Positions 37,373-51,561 are shown, numbered from the stretch's first letter. The stretch is DNA of 64,000 nucleotides from Tubiluchus corallicola (GCA_030141605.1 JAQGDQ010000021.1:62001-126000); one strand, 5' to 3'. Notes: generated by a model not told the origin, from the sequence alone. Translations and numbers: made by a program.

Positions 37373-38565
37373 TTTTTTTTTCTCTCTCCTCTTTCAGTCT
37401 GCTTCCGTTTCCCTTTCTTTGTCTATTTTTTCTTAACGCCTCTTTCTAATCCTTCTACCCACTCACATTTTTTGTATAAAAAAAATATTTACCTTTTTCA
37501 TCATGACTGTGTTCAAAAAATTCCGTAAGTGTATAAAGCTCTCAACAGTACATAATAATACGCTTTATGGCAAATAATTTAGTGTAAATTACGTCTACTT
37601 TTCTCTACAAAATGAGGGGGTTGGGCTGATTATTGTGCAAAATCTATTGTCATACAAAAAGCCATCATTTGTATTCTTATGACATTTTGAGCCTTTTCGA
37701 ATTGTTTAAGCTGATTTCCTAATTGTTTTCCCCCAAAAGTCCAAATATTTTTCATTAGTCAGAAGATATTGTAACGTCTCTCTACCCTTGTATAATGAGT
37801 ACTTCTGTGTAATGTCAAAGAGGGTACAAAGGCTATGGTCTATGGTTCCGCACTGTGTGCATAGTGATGTGGCAAACAGTTTAGTATAATGCGCATTATT
37901 TATACAAATATTCATTTGCTCAGCAATTTTCATGCATGATATGGTGACTTGAATCCAAAACTATTAATTTTTCAAGTTATATTTGACCGAGAAAAGAAAG
38001 AGCGAAAAGAACTGATCAGAATAGCATACAGGAACCAAGTCTATAACCAGCAACACAGATTTCGGCTCTCTTAATTTTGTTCTCACTGTCAAAACAGTTA
38101 ATTACAACCGTCGGTGACTTGGTTAGCCTTCTACGCGTTAATCAATTTTGCAGTCTGATTGCAGTGCGAAAATATTTTCAGTAGATATTTCACAGAAAAC
38201 AAAAATATTTTCAGTCGTTTTTATGCTAAACTGAACAATTGGATTTAAAGATAAACTAGCTTGTGCTAGTTCAATAGCAATGTTAACAGATGGAGTCACC
38301 AACGCGTAAACACCATACAGTGTTAATAGAGGTCTATTATGCACAATGTACGTCGCCACACCTATCCACCAGTAAGGTGAAACATTATAAGCTGGTGCCC
38401 CTTTAAAAGAGCGAAGTCACCTGTTTGTAAAAACCATTAAATGTTGCCATGACCGGTAGATGGTGCCAGCATGTCAAAGAGCGTTTAGTTTAAACAACTT
38501 ATGTGACCGTGTGTTTGCCTGTACTTTGCTTCCTTACCTGTAATACCTGTCAACGACTCACAAAT
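34141..38565. other. Intergenic region with a (CT)n microsatellite
   Basis: I see no convincing gene. A near-perfect (CT)n run occupies about 37,300-37,370, inside a longer pyrimidine-rich plus-strand stretch. The serine-leucine open frame there is an artefact of the repeat. Confidence 0.6.
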
Positions 38566-38573
38566 TGACGTCA
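38566..38573. promoter_or_regulatory. Perfect CRE palindrome in the LC3C-like gene promoter
   Basis: TGACGTCA, the full consensus for CREB/ATF-family binding, lies 150 bp upstream of the LC3C-like start codon. Full CREs close to promoters are often functional, but another perfect TGACGTCA occurs at about 3,542 in an intron and one near 33,003, so presence alone is not proof. Confidence 0.45.
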
Positions 38574-38722
38574 TTTTACAAGGATTAACGGTTTGAGTAG
38601 TGTCTTGTTTATGACTGCGCGTGTGTAACAAGGTATAGCGGATTTATGAGCAGTTCCCGGAAAGTGTTTGGAAAACGTGTGACGAGTTTTTTTATTTTCG
38701 TGAAGTTATAATTCCGGCCAAT

Positions 38723-38777
38723 ATGCCGGACAAAAACGACCATTCGGGAAAAAGTTTCAAGCAGAGAAAATCATTTG
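38723..38777 (+). CDS. MAP1LC3C-like: LC3C-like ATG8 protein, exon 1
   Basis: The exon carries the ATG and encodes MPDKNDHSGKSFKQRKSF before a phase 1 donor (TTTG|GTAAGT). The basic FKQRKS motif is the start of the first N-terminal helix that distinguishes LC3s from GABARAPs, and it matches human LC3C closely. The nearest candidate regulatory element is the CRE 150 bp upstream. LC3 proteins are conjugated to phosphatidylethanolamine on autophagosome membranes by the ATG7/ATG3/ATG5-12-16 system and recruit cargo receptors. Confidence 0.95.
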
Positions 38778-39162
38778 GTAAGTAAAATTAGCTTTATTTA
38801 ATTGTAATCTTTGCCAATTTAATGAGCCCAGTGTTTTAGCTGATTAATAGGCTTATGCTACTACAAAATAGGCCTAGACTAAAAGGCAGCGATCACCATT
38901 TGTGAATACATTAGTGAAAAAATAACATTACATAAGCGCGCAGTCTAGTAGACCTATTTATTAACGCTATAAACCTAAATGAAAGAACTTTTCGACATAA
39001 ATTTTGAGATCAGTTGTTGTAGAGAAAAAATAGAAAACTAGATTTATTCAATGTGTTTTGACTTCTCAAGTACGCTTGCTTGTAACCGTTTTCAGCTTGT
39101 TATAGCATTACAAGTAACATCTTTCCTGTAACTGTAACAATAAAAGTTTATTTAATTTTTAG

Positions 39163-39218
39163 CAACACGGAAAGAAGAAGTGGCAAGTATCAGAGCAAAA
39201 TTTCCCACCAAAGTGCCC
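39163..39218 (+). CDS. MAP1LC3C-like: LC3C-like ATG8 protein, exon 2
   Basis: A 56-nt exon, phase 1 to 0 (acceptor TTTAATTTTTAG, donor CCC|GTATGT), encodes ATRKEEVASIRAKFPTKVP. This is the second N-terminal helix and linker; human LC3C has a very similar EEVAGIRAKFP segment, which is what points to LC3C rather than LC3A/B. Confidence 0.95.
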
Positions 39219-41122
<1,904 letters not shown>

Positions 41123-41758
41123 TAACTTAATGTTGACTATCAGGTTCCTACGTTGGAAACCTCTAATATTTTTATGCAAAATACAAATTTCCCCACACAA
41201 GCCAATTGCTATTGCAAGATAATGACAAGAATAAGAATGCCAGAGAAATCGAATTCATATAGCTTATCTAATTTTCTGGTCATAGAAGATATCTATTGAT
41301 GTGATACTTGAATCGAGTGAGTTAAGGGAAATAATTTTAAGGAGCTCAAAGGAAACACCTTATTTGTGCGCAACTGTTCTACATGTAGGAGTGTACAGAG
41401 TAAGTCAGCAGGAGAAAGACGAGTACTATTGAGCAAACTGTAAGCACTTCCATTTTCCGTAAAAGTGGCAATGAAGGAGATTTAATGTAGAAATTGACCT
41501 TTGAGGAACAAACAACTGCACGGCGACCCAAAATCAGACCCAACCAGATTGGCAATACAATTTTGCAGTGAATCAAGTGGGTTAGCCCAGATGTGATTCT
41601 TTGTAAAGATATATTAGAATCCAGGAGCATGATAAAAATACCACTTTGTTCTTAGCCACTCTTGTAAGGAAGTTCTCCTACCTAAGATCAGAACACTAGC
41701 CAAAGCCAAATAAGTAATTTCATAGTGCACATTAGAATGTGACATAATTTGATAATAA

Positions 41759-42145
<387 letters not shown>

Positions 42146-42647
42146 TCGGCCGCCACCACTATAATGTGATGTAATTCGGATATAATTGTTGTGTTGAATA
42201 GTTAAGGTGCATTGTTGGCAGCCCACACAGTAACACTGAATGTTGCAACTCTGACTGATAAAATAATTTGAGCAAATCTCTGTAGTTTGTACATAAAGTG
42301 TTAGATGTTTATTACACATAAAAAACTAACATTAGTAGAGTAAGTTGTCATACGAGCATTTTGCTTATGGGGTAAATTCTTGTTTAATAATTATTTAAAT
42401 ATAAAATGTAGTTTTAGAAACCACAATATAATTCGGTATTAATGACTTATCAGTCAAATGGTGCTTTTGTTCAGTGTTTGAAATAACTTATAAAACATGT
42501 TTTCTAATGTTATTGTGCATATTTTTCTGTTCAAGTTCTATACATGTTTTGTAAATAATTGAATGAAGCCCTGTATTGCAATGCTATAGTAGTTATTCAC
42601 GTGAGTAGTCATTTTCTTATTAATGAGTGATATCGGGAATTTACCTG

Positions 42648-42653
42648 AATAAA
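42648..42653 (+). terminator. Poly(A) signal of the LC3C-like gene
   Basis: AATAAA on the plus strand about 500 bp after the stop; a second plus-strand AATAAA lies at 42,722-42,727. Either could end the LC3C transcript. Confidence 0.5.
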
Positions 42654-42737
42654 AAATATTTGACCAAAACCAAAACAGTTTGAACGTTAATGTTTCTGTG
42701 TCAGAATGAAAAAACTTGGAAAATAAATTTTCAAACT

Positions 42738-42743
42738 TTTATT
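42738..42743 (-). terminator. Poly(A) signal of the TALPID3-like gene
   Basis: AATAAA on the minus strand, 330 bp after the TALPID3 stop; another lies at 42,802-42,807. The opposing signals of the two convergent genes are within about 100 bp of each other. Confidence 0.5.
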
Positions 42744-43072
42744 TTCTTCACATGTGCCTGAATGCTATGCAGCAAGAACTAGCAATTTTAACTTTAGTTC
42801 ATTTATTACAAAAACATAAATATCATTAAATATTTTATATCTGATGAGCAAAAAAATCAGCATGGATTAAACATTATTACACAAATGTAATAAAATTATC
42901 AACTCATTACCATAAAACAAGCCAGGAGTCCTGCACGCATAAACTAATACAGCTGTTGCAGTAAAATTAATACATAATTCCGCATTCTTACGGCTTCCAT
43001 CAATGTGACACCTTGCAGTTTCAGAGCTGTGTGCAATGTGTAGAAGACAAGCATATGTGCATATGGGTACAA

Positions 43073-43161
43073 TCAAATATCTTCACCACTGTCCAGAGCA
43101 GTAATCTGCAGACCGGATGTTAAAGACGACTGCTGCATTGCTAACGAGCTTGATTTTGAAC
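43073..43161 (-). CDS. KIAA0586-like (TALPID3): TALPID3-like, last coding exon
   Basis: Acceptor TTACTGCAG, phase 1 entry. It encodes (G)SKSSSLAMQQSSLTSG, then LQITALDSGEDI and a TGA stop. TALPID3 is a centriole distal-end scaffold required for ciliogenesis and Hedgehog signalling. The C-terminus itself is not well conserved; its assignment rests on exact phase continuity with the preceding exons. Confidence 0.8.
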
Positions 43162-44073
43162 CTGCAGTAACACAAGAACACAGCTATACAAAATAAATAT
43201 CAGGCACACCCGGATTAGTAAAATTTAATTACATATGCGTCTATAAAAAAATTAAAAACAAATAACCACGAAGTGCCTTACAAATTAAGTGTGAAACCTG
43301 GGTGAAATGTATCAATAACCTGTAGCTTCCATGCTTAAATCTAGTATTCATATGTTTTCAGTTATCAATGCTATGTTGCCAATGAATATATTGAACAGTT
43401 GCTATTAAACTGTGTAATTTAACATTTCTCAATGCAGAGCACATGAAATGTAAGTTCCATATTTTATAAAAGATTCAGTCATTTTACTGATATTAGGTTT
43501 TAAAAAATAGCTCCACTGGTTCTACGACCAAGTGTCAGGGGTGAGGAGTCTCAATTAGAAAGTGAATTTGAATCAAATGGCTAACCCCATGGGTTTCTAG
43601 AAATTTGTATAGCTAATAACAATTATTGGTATGTAGGTTTAGTTTAATTAAATTAATCAATGACAAAAGATTTTAAGCCAACTATCCTTAAAGCCAACTT
43701 TCAGTAAGAACAATTCTTGCTGTTATGTATCAATATAACGGGGCCATGTTTTCGCTTCCACAAGCTATCATATTGTAAGAACTAACTGGTGTAAGATCCA
43801 TCGTTATATATATATTCAGTGAATCATAACAATGAAAGTCATCTTGTAGATTAAGCACATTAATTAACACACGCGTAACAAGTAAACACAAACACTCAAG
43901 TATTAAACAGCAAGTATGATTTTAGAAATAACATTTCGAAATTAATGATTCTGAATGGTGCAGGTTTGTCCTCGTAGGAAAAACAAACAAATAACCTTAA
44001 AATATTCTTGACACAGCTTATTACCAGAACTTGGTAATAAGTATAGTTACTTTCAACTGAAGACATGACAAAC

Positions 44074-44199
44074 CTTCACTCTGCAACTCATCAGTATCAT
44101 CATCTTCTTCTTTTTTATCTAAAGGAGTTATTCTGATGTGAAGTGGCGTCCTTGGCTGTAATTTTCTAGGACTTAGAACTGGAACGTTTGGTATCGAAT
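44074..44199 (-). CDS. KIAA0586-like (TALPID3): TALPID3-like exon (proline/acidic segment)
   Basis: A 126-nt exon, phase 1 to 1, with acceptor TTTTTTTGTCAG and donor GAAG|GTTTGT. It encodes IPNVPVLSPRKLQPRTPLH followed by an acidic KKEEDDDTDELQSE stretch. Low complexity and disorder are typical of the C-terminal half of TALPID3. Confidence 0.8.
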
Positions 44200-45193
44200 C
44201 TGACAAAAAAATCGAATTGAACTTAAGGGCACAATGGTTAAGTCAGTGAACATGAAACTTTATGAGGTTTACAACTCGAAAACTATAGGGAGTTAGGCAA
44301 CCAGGCTTGGTTTAGATTTGAGATTAAGTGGAATGGAGTTGACCCTCGAATAGAGATCGATGTTTTAAGTCGAATGGAGTAGACATTAATATTCGAGTGG
44401 AGTGGACAGTGACCTTCAGTAGATTGGTTAAGGTCAGAAGCCATTTACAACTCAAAAAACTACAAAAGACGTTTAAAACTCAAAAACCGACGACCAGATC
44501 TTGTCATTAGTAGTGACAATTGATGATTAGTAGTGACTAGATGAAGTGAGGCCCTCCACTAGTTTAAAATTCCATAATTAAGAGTTCCTCCTCTGGAGGA
44601 TGTAAGACACTTTTATTAAATAATGTACTAATTAAAAAAATTATATGAACGACAAATTTTAAAACTATGAAAACTTTTGGAATAACTGAACTTTGTAAAC
44701 ATTTTGTTGAATTACAAGGAATTTTTAAAAAATGAAATCGTAACTTTAACCTTAAAAGTTTAACTAAAAAGACCTCAATAATCTTCATTGCCGCTTATCT
44801 GAGAGGTGTCAATAAAATAATCATGACTAGCTGACAGAGAGTATGCGACTCTTTTAGACCCTCACTTTATATTCATTTAACAGTCAATTACAAAATTAAG
44901 CTACAAATGCAAGTAAGAGCAGTTTTTTAGTACCTCTAGTATTTTAAAAATTTATCAGGACTTGATAATACAGACCCACAATTAATTAAATTTTGATACC
45001 AAACGCGAAACACAGAAAAAGCAAAAAAGCTGGAAAATGGCCTGAATTTGAATCAGAGACCTAAAAAATTGATCAAAAACAAAAAATCATCTAAACATTA
45101 GTTAGAATCACTCTAGTATGAGCGATCTAACATTGACCTGCTGAATTCCATTGGCTGACAATAGAGGATGGACTTGACTAGTGGGGAATATGG

Positions 45194-45355
45194 TGGCCTA
45201 CTGGTTTAAGGCATGTACTTTGTATGCAGAAGGTCGATCCTAAAACAAATTCTGTAAAGGTGCAAAAAATTAATTTCAAAAACATACTCATTGGCCTGCA
45301 GACCTAGGCTTCACCCAGCCTTGTCAACCTACCTAGCCTATAAGTAAATCTGGCC
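45194..45355 (+). mobile_element. tRNA-like SINE head joined to hAT-type tail, in a TALPID3 intron
   Basis: An A box (TGGCCTACTGG, 45,194-45,204) and a B box with one missing base (GGTCGATCC, 45,232-45,240) mark a tRNA-derived SINE head, antisense to the gene. About 100 bp further on, CTATAAGTAAATCTGGCCTG matches the right end of the hAT-type element at 17,350-17,367. It is either one composite repeat or two adjacent fragments. Confidence 0.5.
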
Positions 45356-45402
45356 TGAAAAAACACTTCAAAAACCTTAAAGAGAGACAGAATATTTAAT
45401 AC

Positions 45403-45562
45403 TTGATTTGTTAATGTTGTTCTCTTGGCAAGCAGCAGTGAGTTTAGCAACTGGATCTTCAGTTTTTTCTGTATGAGTTGCAATTGCAGATGCCTTCACT
45501 TCACCAGGAGAAACAAGTGTATTTTTATCACGAGAATCCACACAAAGTGATGTATTATGAAC
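45403..45562 (-). CDS. KIAA0586-like (TALPID3): TALPID3-like exon
   Basis: A 160-nt exon, phase 0 to 1, with acceptor CGTTTCTAG and a weaker donor (TCAA|GTATTA). It encodes VHNTSLCVDSRDKNTLVSPG and continues to ACQENNINKS. No motif is recognised; it is placed by phase and position. Confidence 0.75.
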
Positions 45563-45910
45563 CTAGAAACGTTTACAGCATCAATGAGCCACTTGCAGGA
45601 CAAAAATAAAACACATACCTAGTGGTAAAACTGATTCTCAATTTGATTTGAATTGTAATGCAATAATAAGCATGGTATAAAAGCTGTTGAAATTCTAAAT
45701 TTCTAGCATTCGAATCAAATATGAAGCCAGTGTGTGGGTAATATTTTTAACAATGTTCAGTAGCACAAAAGACACGCAAACAATGAAAGACTTTGTTGGT
45801 ACGAGAATGACAGACTTAGGTAAACTATACTCGGTTTAAAAATTTAGAGCAAAAAAGTGATATTCTTCTTAGACAATTACAGTGCTGGAGAAGCAATACT
45901 GCAATATTAC

Positions 45911-46042
45911 CTGCACTGAGCTGTCATGTAAAACTTCTCCTTCACTTTCATCGGTAGCATTTAGGGGTGCTTGCATGATGCTGTTTACAATTCTATTAAA
46001 TGAAGCATCTGCCAGTCTATCCTTGATCTCACCTTCACTGAG
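45911..46042 (-). CDS. KIAA0586-like (TALPID3): TALPID3-like exon with SEGE boxes
   Basis: A 132-nt exon, phase 0 to 0 (acceptor TCTTATTAG, donor CAG|GTAATA). It opens with LSEGEIKDRL and ends with DESEGEVLHDSSVQ, so it carries two copies of the SEGE-type box that recurs in the C-terminal half of TALPID3 (SEGEI and SEGQV in the human protein). Confidence 0.85.
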
Positions 46043-47179
46043 CTAATAAGACAATAAAACAAAAATTACAGCCTGTTTATACACCGATCAACTTATTAGA
46101 TTTCAAGTCAAATTACGACTTCCAATTAGTTCAATAATAATTTCTTAGCTAGCTAGAATGGGTACTCAGCCGTGGAAGCAATCACTTAGTTTCAGTCCAC
46201 AAGAAAGCCATTTCAAAAACAAAGTGCATTTTATATGAAGCTGCAAAAGTCAGCACAGAGCTTGCATGTGTATGTAGCAAATAGATAAATATTTAACCAC
46301 AGAAGAAGAGGGATGTTCAAAGTGGTTTCCCAGAAAATACCAAGCTTGAAATTATACTAATATAATTACGAAAATTACGAGGTCTGTGTATGTGTGTTGG
46401 TTCTACTGTGTCCTGGCTAATCCACAATTTTTCATTGCCTTCTACTTCAATTAATTAGCCTTTAGGTTACCCTTTGTAAGCATGATATCTTTTAATGCAT
46501 ATGAGTTTTGGCATATTGAGTCTTGTCGGGGATGTTTAATACTATCAAATATATTCATAGGCCAAAAACAGATACCATTAATGGATCTACCATTAAATAA
46601 GCCAACTGCGAAACCAGTTTCTCCAAAATAAACCACAGCCAGGTTTACAGGTGAATTGGTAGATAGGTAGCTTGATGTGCGGATCTTACTAAACCAGTTT
46701 TACTTGGAAAAACTCATTCTTTTGTCTGCAAACTGCCTCTGCATTTCTAAAATGAATGCATGCATGGGTTTGAATTGACTGGCAAAGCTATATAATGCAT
46801 ATTTATTTCTCACTTTGAGGTAGGAAACAAAAATAAAAAAAACTAAAATCCTCTTCAAGTTGCATTACCTTGGAGAACTGAAGAGGCTCATTATATAGCA
46901 ACTAAAATGCAACTGCTTCAACACCTCAGTAATATTATGAGCAATAATATTATTTCTAATCCAATTAATGAGCAATTTTAAAGTGTAGTGGTAAACTTTT
47001 ATTATAAACAATTCGTGTAGAACATTCAACAAGAGAAATGGGACTTACAGCAACATTTTGTCCGCAACATTATAGGACTGACACGTAACAGGACTGACCT
47101 TTTAGGTCCTATTCCTTGAATGAGTCCAAAAATTATATTAGTGAGCGAAACGAGCAGATGAAATAAAAAATTCACTCAC

Positions 47180-47332
47180 TGTTTCTTCCCCTATTCCAGG
47201 CATTTCTCTCAGCGTACTATTAAGGCTTAATGGAGCTGAAGCCAACTTGTGTCGGTGGCCAAATTCAGATGATAATCTTTTTGCAATGACTTCACCCTCG
47301 GAAAGACTGTAACCTACAGTGCTAGAAACTCC
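47180..47332 (-). CDS. KIAA0586-like (TALPID3): TALPID3-like exon with SEGE box
   Basis: A 153-nt exon, phase 0 to 0 (acceptor CTTTTATAG, donor ACA|GTGAGT), encodes GVSSTVGYSLSEGEVIAKRL followed by a Ser/Leu-rich segment. The SLSEGEV box is a third copy of the repeated motif. Confidence 0.85.
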
Positions 47333-48139
47333 CTATAAAAGATGCAAGAGCATTAGAGCATTATGCTAAATTAACTCATTACTATAAAACCAAGTCTGTA
47401 TAAAAGAATAATATATGGAAGAAGTCATATTGTATAATACTATCATGTACCACAACAAAACAAGTTAACCGTATGCAGTGTGCAGATTTTTTTTACTTAA
47501 AATATATATCGACTTTAATGTGAATGGTACTGCGTATAGCACACATAATTTATAATTTAATATGTAGCAAAAAGTTGTATATTTTTAAATGTGCATTTTT
47601 AATAACATGTTAAAAACTTCTAGCATTCATTAGCTCATGAATCTTGTTGAATCATGGCCTATCAAATTTTAAAGATTAAAAATAAAAAATTATTACAAGG
47701 CAATTCATATTCATATCATTTGTCAATACACCCATTTTTACAAAGCACTCGATTTTATCAAAAGGAAAATCCTCATTCTTCAGTTATGTAAATAACATGT
47801 GACACCACCAAGTCATAAAAAAACGAAACTATTATAACAGTCCACTTTAAATTAGAAGTGAGATATTCTTTCAAAGAACATTTATTGCACCAGGTAATTT
47901 AAAACACAGGCATCATAAAACTGCAACAGTTAGTATAAAATAGTTTGATGATCAAAAAATTAATTAAATAAATAAACCTGCACCATAAACTGATGGACTG
48001 ACTAAAGTTTGTTTTCCCAAAACAAAACAAAATTATTAACTGCATTAACACACGTGCACACTTATCCATTAGCTATGTTCACAGCTATCTGTATACAGTA
48101 TTCACACATATCTCTTAACAAATAATAAACAGTCTTAAC

Positions 48140-48302
48140 CTGAGTAGAACTTGTTGTTGTGGTCGATGATGACTGTTCATCTGAACAGATTTCTGGTTCA
48201 GGAGATGGTTGTTGAGGCGGCTCAGGAGACCGAGGTCGAGGAGCTGGAGAAGCGACATCTAGAGGTGTTTCAGATGGTACGTCAATTGGCACAGATGAAG
48301 TA
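48140..48302 (-). CDS. KIAA0586-like (TALPID3): TALPID3-like exon, proline-rich
   Basis: A 163-nt exon, phase 2 to 0 (acceptor TTTCTTTTAG, donor CAG|GTTAAG). The product is Pro/Ser/Glu-rich (PAPRPRSPEPPQQPSPEPE) and then Thr/Ser-rich. It is probably disordered, like the equivalent vertebrate region. Confidence 0.85.
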
Positions 48303-48669
48303 CTAAAAGAAATTTTGAATTGCAGCACATGAAAATATAAAGTTCTTTGCTTAGATATTAACAGATTAACATTTTTACTTAGGTATTTGTAACAACATTT
48401 CTTTTACCTTATAACAAAGTAAAAAATTTCACAGAAAACACTAGAAGTTGATTTCTGAGTTTTTTTAGGTAGTGCTACATTTTAAACAAGCAATAGTACA
48501 GTGGTGCTGAGAACTTTATTACTTTAGCACCACTAGCCAAAATATAAACATACAGGTATATTCACACTACGTTGCTCAGATATTTTCATACTTTATGAAA
48601 ATGCATAGTAATTAGACAGATATCTTGTTATTAAATAAATAGAGTCTGAAAAAGAAAATCTATGCTCAC

Positions 48670-48835
48670 TCTTTGGAATCTTCTGACATTTCCGAAGGCT
48701 GTGTCCTTTTGCTCATTTCAGCATCTGGTTCTGAGGGCACAGGCGTTACAGGTACATGTTGAGAAAGATCAGGCGTTTGCTGAGGTGTGGGCACAGGCAT
48801 GCCGAGGGAACTACTCACAGATGAGTAACTCAATT
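48670..48835 (-). CDS. KIAA0586-like (TALPID3): TALPID3-like exon with PTPxxTP motif
   Basis: A 166-nt exon, phase 1 to 2 (acceptor TTATTTCAG, donor AAAGA|GTGAGC). It encodes LGMPVPTPQQTPDLSQHVPV then TPVPSEPDAEM. The repeated P-T-P signature corresponds to the PLPTPQPTPP and VTPTTTPPP stretches of vertebrate TALPID3. Confidence 0.88.
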
Positions 48836-48963
48836 CTGAAATAAACAATGATTAATCACAAATAAAAGAAGGTTTGCATAAAAAATGAATTTATTTGTTA
48901 AATTTTGTATGATTTGATTGTATGCAGTAGGCAGCTGCAGTACTGCTAATGCTAAAGCATTAC

Positions 48964-49054
48964 CTTCATTTTGTATGGTTTTTTCTGCTGTTGTTTCTTC
49001 ACGCACGAGAGTACGAGGTGTTGGTGCAGGTGTCGACATCACTGTCTCATTTTC
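48964..49054 (-). CDS. KIAA0586-like (TALPID3): TALPID3-like exon with STPAPTP motif
   Basis: A 91-nt exon, phase 0 to 1 (acceptor TTTGGTAG, donor GAAG|GTAATG) encoding ENETVMSTPAPTPRTLVREE and a short acidic tail. It is another P-T-P block directly ahead of the preceding entry's exon. Confidence 0.87.
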
Positions 49055-49741
49055 CTACCAAATTATTCCAAAGTATTTAGAAAAAATAAATAAAAAACAC
49101 AATGAAAACCTTTTATATGGGATACCTCATGCTAGCCATTATAGAATAACAGAAACTGATTTTGGTATAAACAAGTCATTAATTCACAAAAGTGAACAAG
49201 ACTAACATTTCACAAGTGACTGAATGAACAGTCACCATAAGACAGTATTTAAAAATGCAGAACTAATTGATAATGCTTGGTTAATATTAGATCAATTCCA
49301 ATAATTGAAATGAGCCATTTCCTACATGGCTTAGCACATTTCAAGCCAGCTTGCACTTAATAGCAGGGTCTACTTATAATGGTGATGGTTGGGACAGAAC
49401 TGAAACTCTATCACTATCAAGAATAATCCTTTAAAATGATATACTGGCCAAGTGGTGGTATGTTATTCACATTTTTTTGTAAGTGAAATACCCAAAAGCG
49501 GTATAACAGACAAAAACCAACTAAAACAATTTCTCCAGCAGTCACTCACATTTGATGGAAACAAAATAAATAAATAAATGCAGCACTTAGGAGATTCTGG
49601 AAAAGATATTCCATTCCACAAAATCGTTTTTCTGAACTGTGAAATGTCTCGTTACTCGAACAATGTCTTTAAAAGAAGCCGACTACGTTTCTCAGACTAT
49701 TACTTACTCAACACCTATAAATATGTCTGCTCTTTAATTAC

Positions 49742-49893
49742 CTCTACAGCAGAAACTTCGTCTTTCTTAGCAACTGGCGACACAACTTTGTCTTTTTTGG
49801 GAAGTGCCTTTTGACTTGCGGTTTCGTTGAGAATTGACTGTATCTGCTCTAATAGAGCTTCCTTCACAAGACGTTGCAATAAAAGATCTTCAT
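49742..49893 (-). CDS. KIAA0586-like (TALPID3): TALPID3-like exon, helical segment
   Basis: A 152-nt exon, phase 1 to 0 (acceptor TTGCGTTTAG, donor GAG|GTAATT). It begins NEDLLLQRLVKEALLEQIQS, matching in position and pattern the FVNEALAETIAVML helix of human TALPID3, then turns Lys/Val-rich. Confidence 0.88.
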
Positions 49894-50246
49894 CTAAACG
49901 CAAGGAGAAAATGCAAAAGTATTTGCGGCCGGTTACAATAGCCCCAAAAATCTCAAAAAAATTGGATGTGAATTATCGATTGATCATTTTGAGCTCTGAC
50001 TAACAGACAAATGTACAATAGTTTCTAGAACATCAAGATCTCACATATATCACTGAATACAGCACATTAAATTGCATTTTGCAAAAATTATAAAAAGAAA
50101 ATCATTTCCGATTCTACACCCGTTTTCAGTTATCACATCACATTTATCTCAAAAATGCATTTATTTTCCATTGCCTAGTTCACAGAGTCTTCTGTTATTT
50201 ACAAAAATAAAAATATTATAATAGTTTATAAACTGAGATAGCATAC

Positions 50247-50332
50247 TGTATTTATCCGATGACGCAGAAGATTTGAACAATCCTGCAGCATGTGCTTCAC
50301 TAATGACCCGTGCCATGACTTCATTTTCTGCC
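50247..50332 (-). CDS. KIAA0586-like (TALPID3): TALPID3-like exon (EVMARVISE motif)
   Basis: An 86-nt exon, phase 2 to 1. The tryptophan codon shared with the previous exon gives AIEW-AENEVMARVISEAHA, the counterpart of the human IQWVEQEIMSRIISG segment. The donor is TACA|GTATGC. Confidence 0.9.
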
Positions 50333-50844
50333 CTGTGCATACGTAATTATTAAGATTATTGCAGAAAGTGAAGAGTAATGTCAACGTGGCTTTATTTAAC
50401 TGAACGTTTTCTGCAACATCTACAAATACTGATGAAATAGCAGTCCTCTGCCAACACTGAAAACTAAATTGGAAACCTATTTTTGAAATTTTGCATTTCA
50501 TTAAGCATTACACCGTGTTGTCAGAAACTGCTTGAAAATGACTTGTAACCTTATGTTAATCGTATAGAGATTGCATTAGTCAATAAAGCAAATAGTTACT
50601 TCTCCATGCTTAGCAAAAATTAACCTGTTTTAATACAACTAGCAAAACCTAAAGATTGCTTGATGTATCTTTTACAAGAGTCAAGTATTACTGATTTTAA
50701 AATTTGATGCGATGGAACAGATCCCACGCATTAATATTATTTTTAAGGGAAATGTTCCTAGAGTTAACAGCTGATTGTGTAATATGTGTGATCTCCAAAA
50801 TATGACGACTTTCTGTTGTTACAAAACTAAAATAAATTGGTTAC

Positions 50845-51035
50845 CACTCTATTGCTTTATTTCTCACAGCTTCTCTAGTTTTGATTTCATCAGCTAGCAC
50901 ATTGGAAGACGGTGTGGGTTCTGGCTGTTTTTGGGACTGAGATGCAAGTGTGGCAGGAGGGCGTTGACTAGATGGTCGCTGGTATCCTGGGAGAGAAAGC
51001 CCCTTGCCTGTTTGGACATCACCTTTACTTGAAAC
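50845..51035 (-). CDS. KIAA0586-like (TALPID3): TALPID3-like exon
   Basis: A 191-nt exon, phase 0 to 2 (acceptor CATTCAG, donor GAGTG|GTAACC). It is Ser/Pro/Gln-rich (LPGYQRPSSQRPPATLASQ) and ends in a charged helix, LADEIKTREAVRNKAIEW, that continues into the EVMARVISE exon. Confidence 0.88.
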
Positions 51036-51471
51036 CTGAATGCACAGTAAGAAAAATGAGTAGTTTGCGAATAAGGTTTGGATGTAAAAACTAAAAAAAT
51101 ACATTGCACACTGTTAGCATTAAAACTAACACAGCAAATTGTTTGCAAGGGAGCCTAGTACCAAAGTTACCGTAATAAAATAAAATAATGGTAATGGTGA
51201 AGTGAAAAATGGTTACAGTGAATCCTGACATTAGCGAATTTTTTGACACAAAATATGTATCCCAAAGTATAACAGCAATAATTTAAACAAGTAAATAAAA
51301 TAATTAAACGATCCAAAAATCACAAAATACTACCTTGCCAGAATACAAGCTGTGTGACTTACAATTCAAGAATGATTTGAGGACAGTTAATAGGGCAAAT
51401 AGATCTGAGGTTGGTAATATAAATTTTTTAGCACAATTGTTACAAATTAGACAAAAGGAAATGAAGCTCAC

Positions 51472-51561
51472 ATCGTCAGCTGCAACAGTAATTAACCCAT
51501 AGTTCACTTGCTTTCGTGGTGGTAAAACTTTCGATGCAGGAACCTCTAGACTTGGTAATGC
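51472..51561 (-). CDS. KIAA0586-like (TALPID3): TALPID3-like exon
   Basis: A 90-nt exon, phase 0 to 0, encoding ALPSLEVPASKVLPPRKQVN and then YGLITVAADD. Acceptor is TCAATATAG and donor GAT|GTGAGC. The start resembles the VLPSVDID segment of human TALPID3. Confidence 0.85.

Noticed and set aside
37169-37528. 119-codon Ser/Leu/Phe-rich frame
   Set aside because: It is built on a (CT)n tract and a pyrimidine-rich strand with no splice or homology support.
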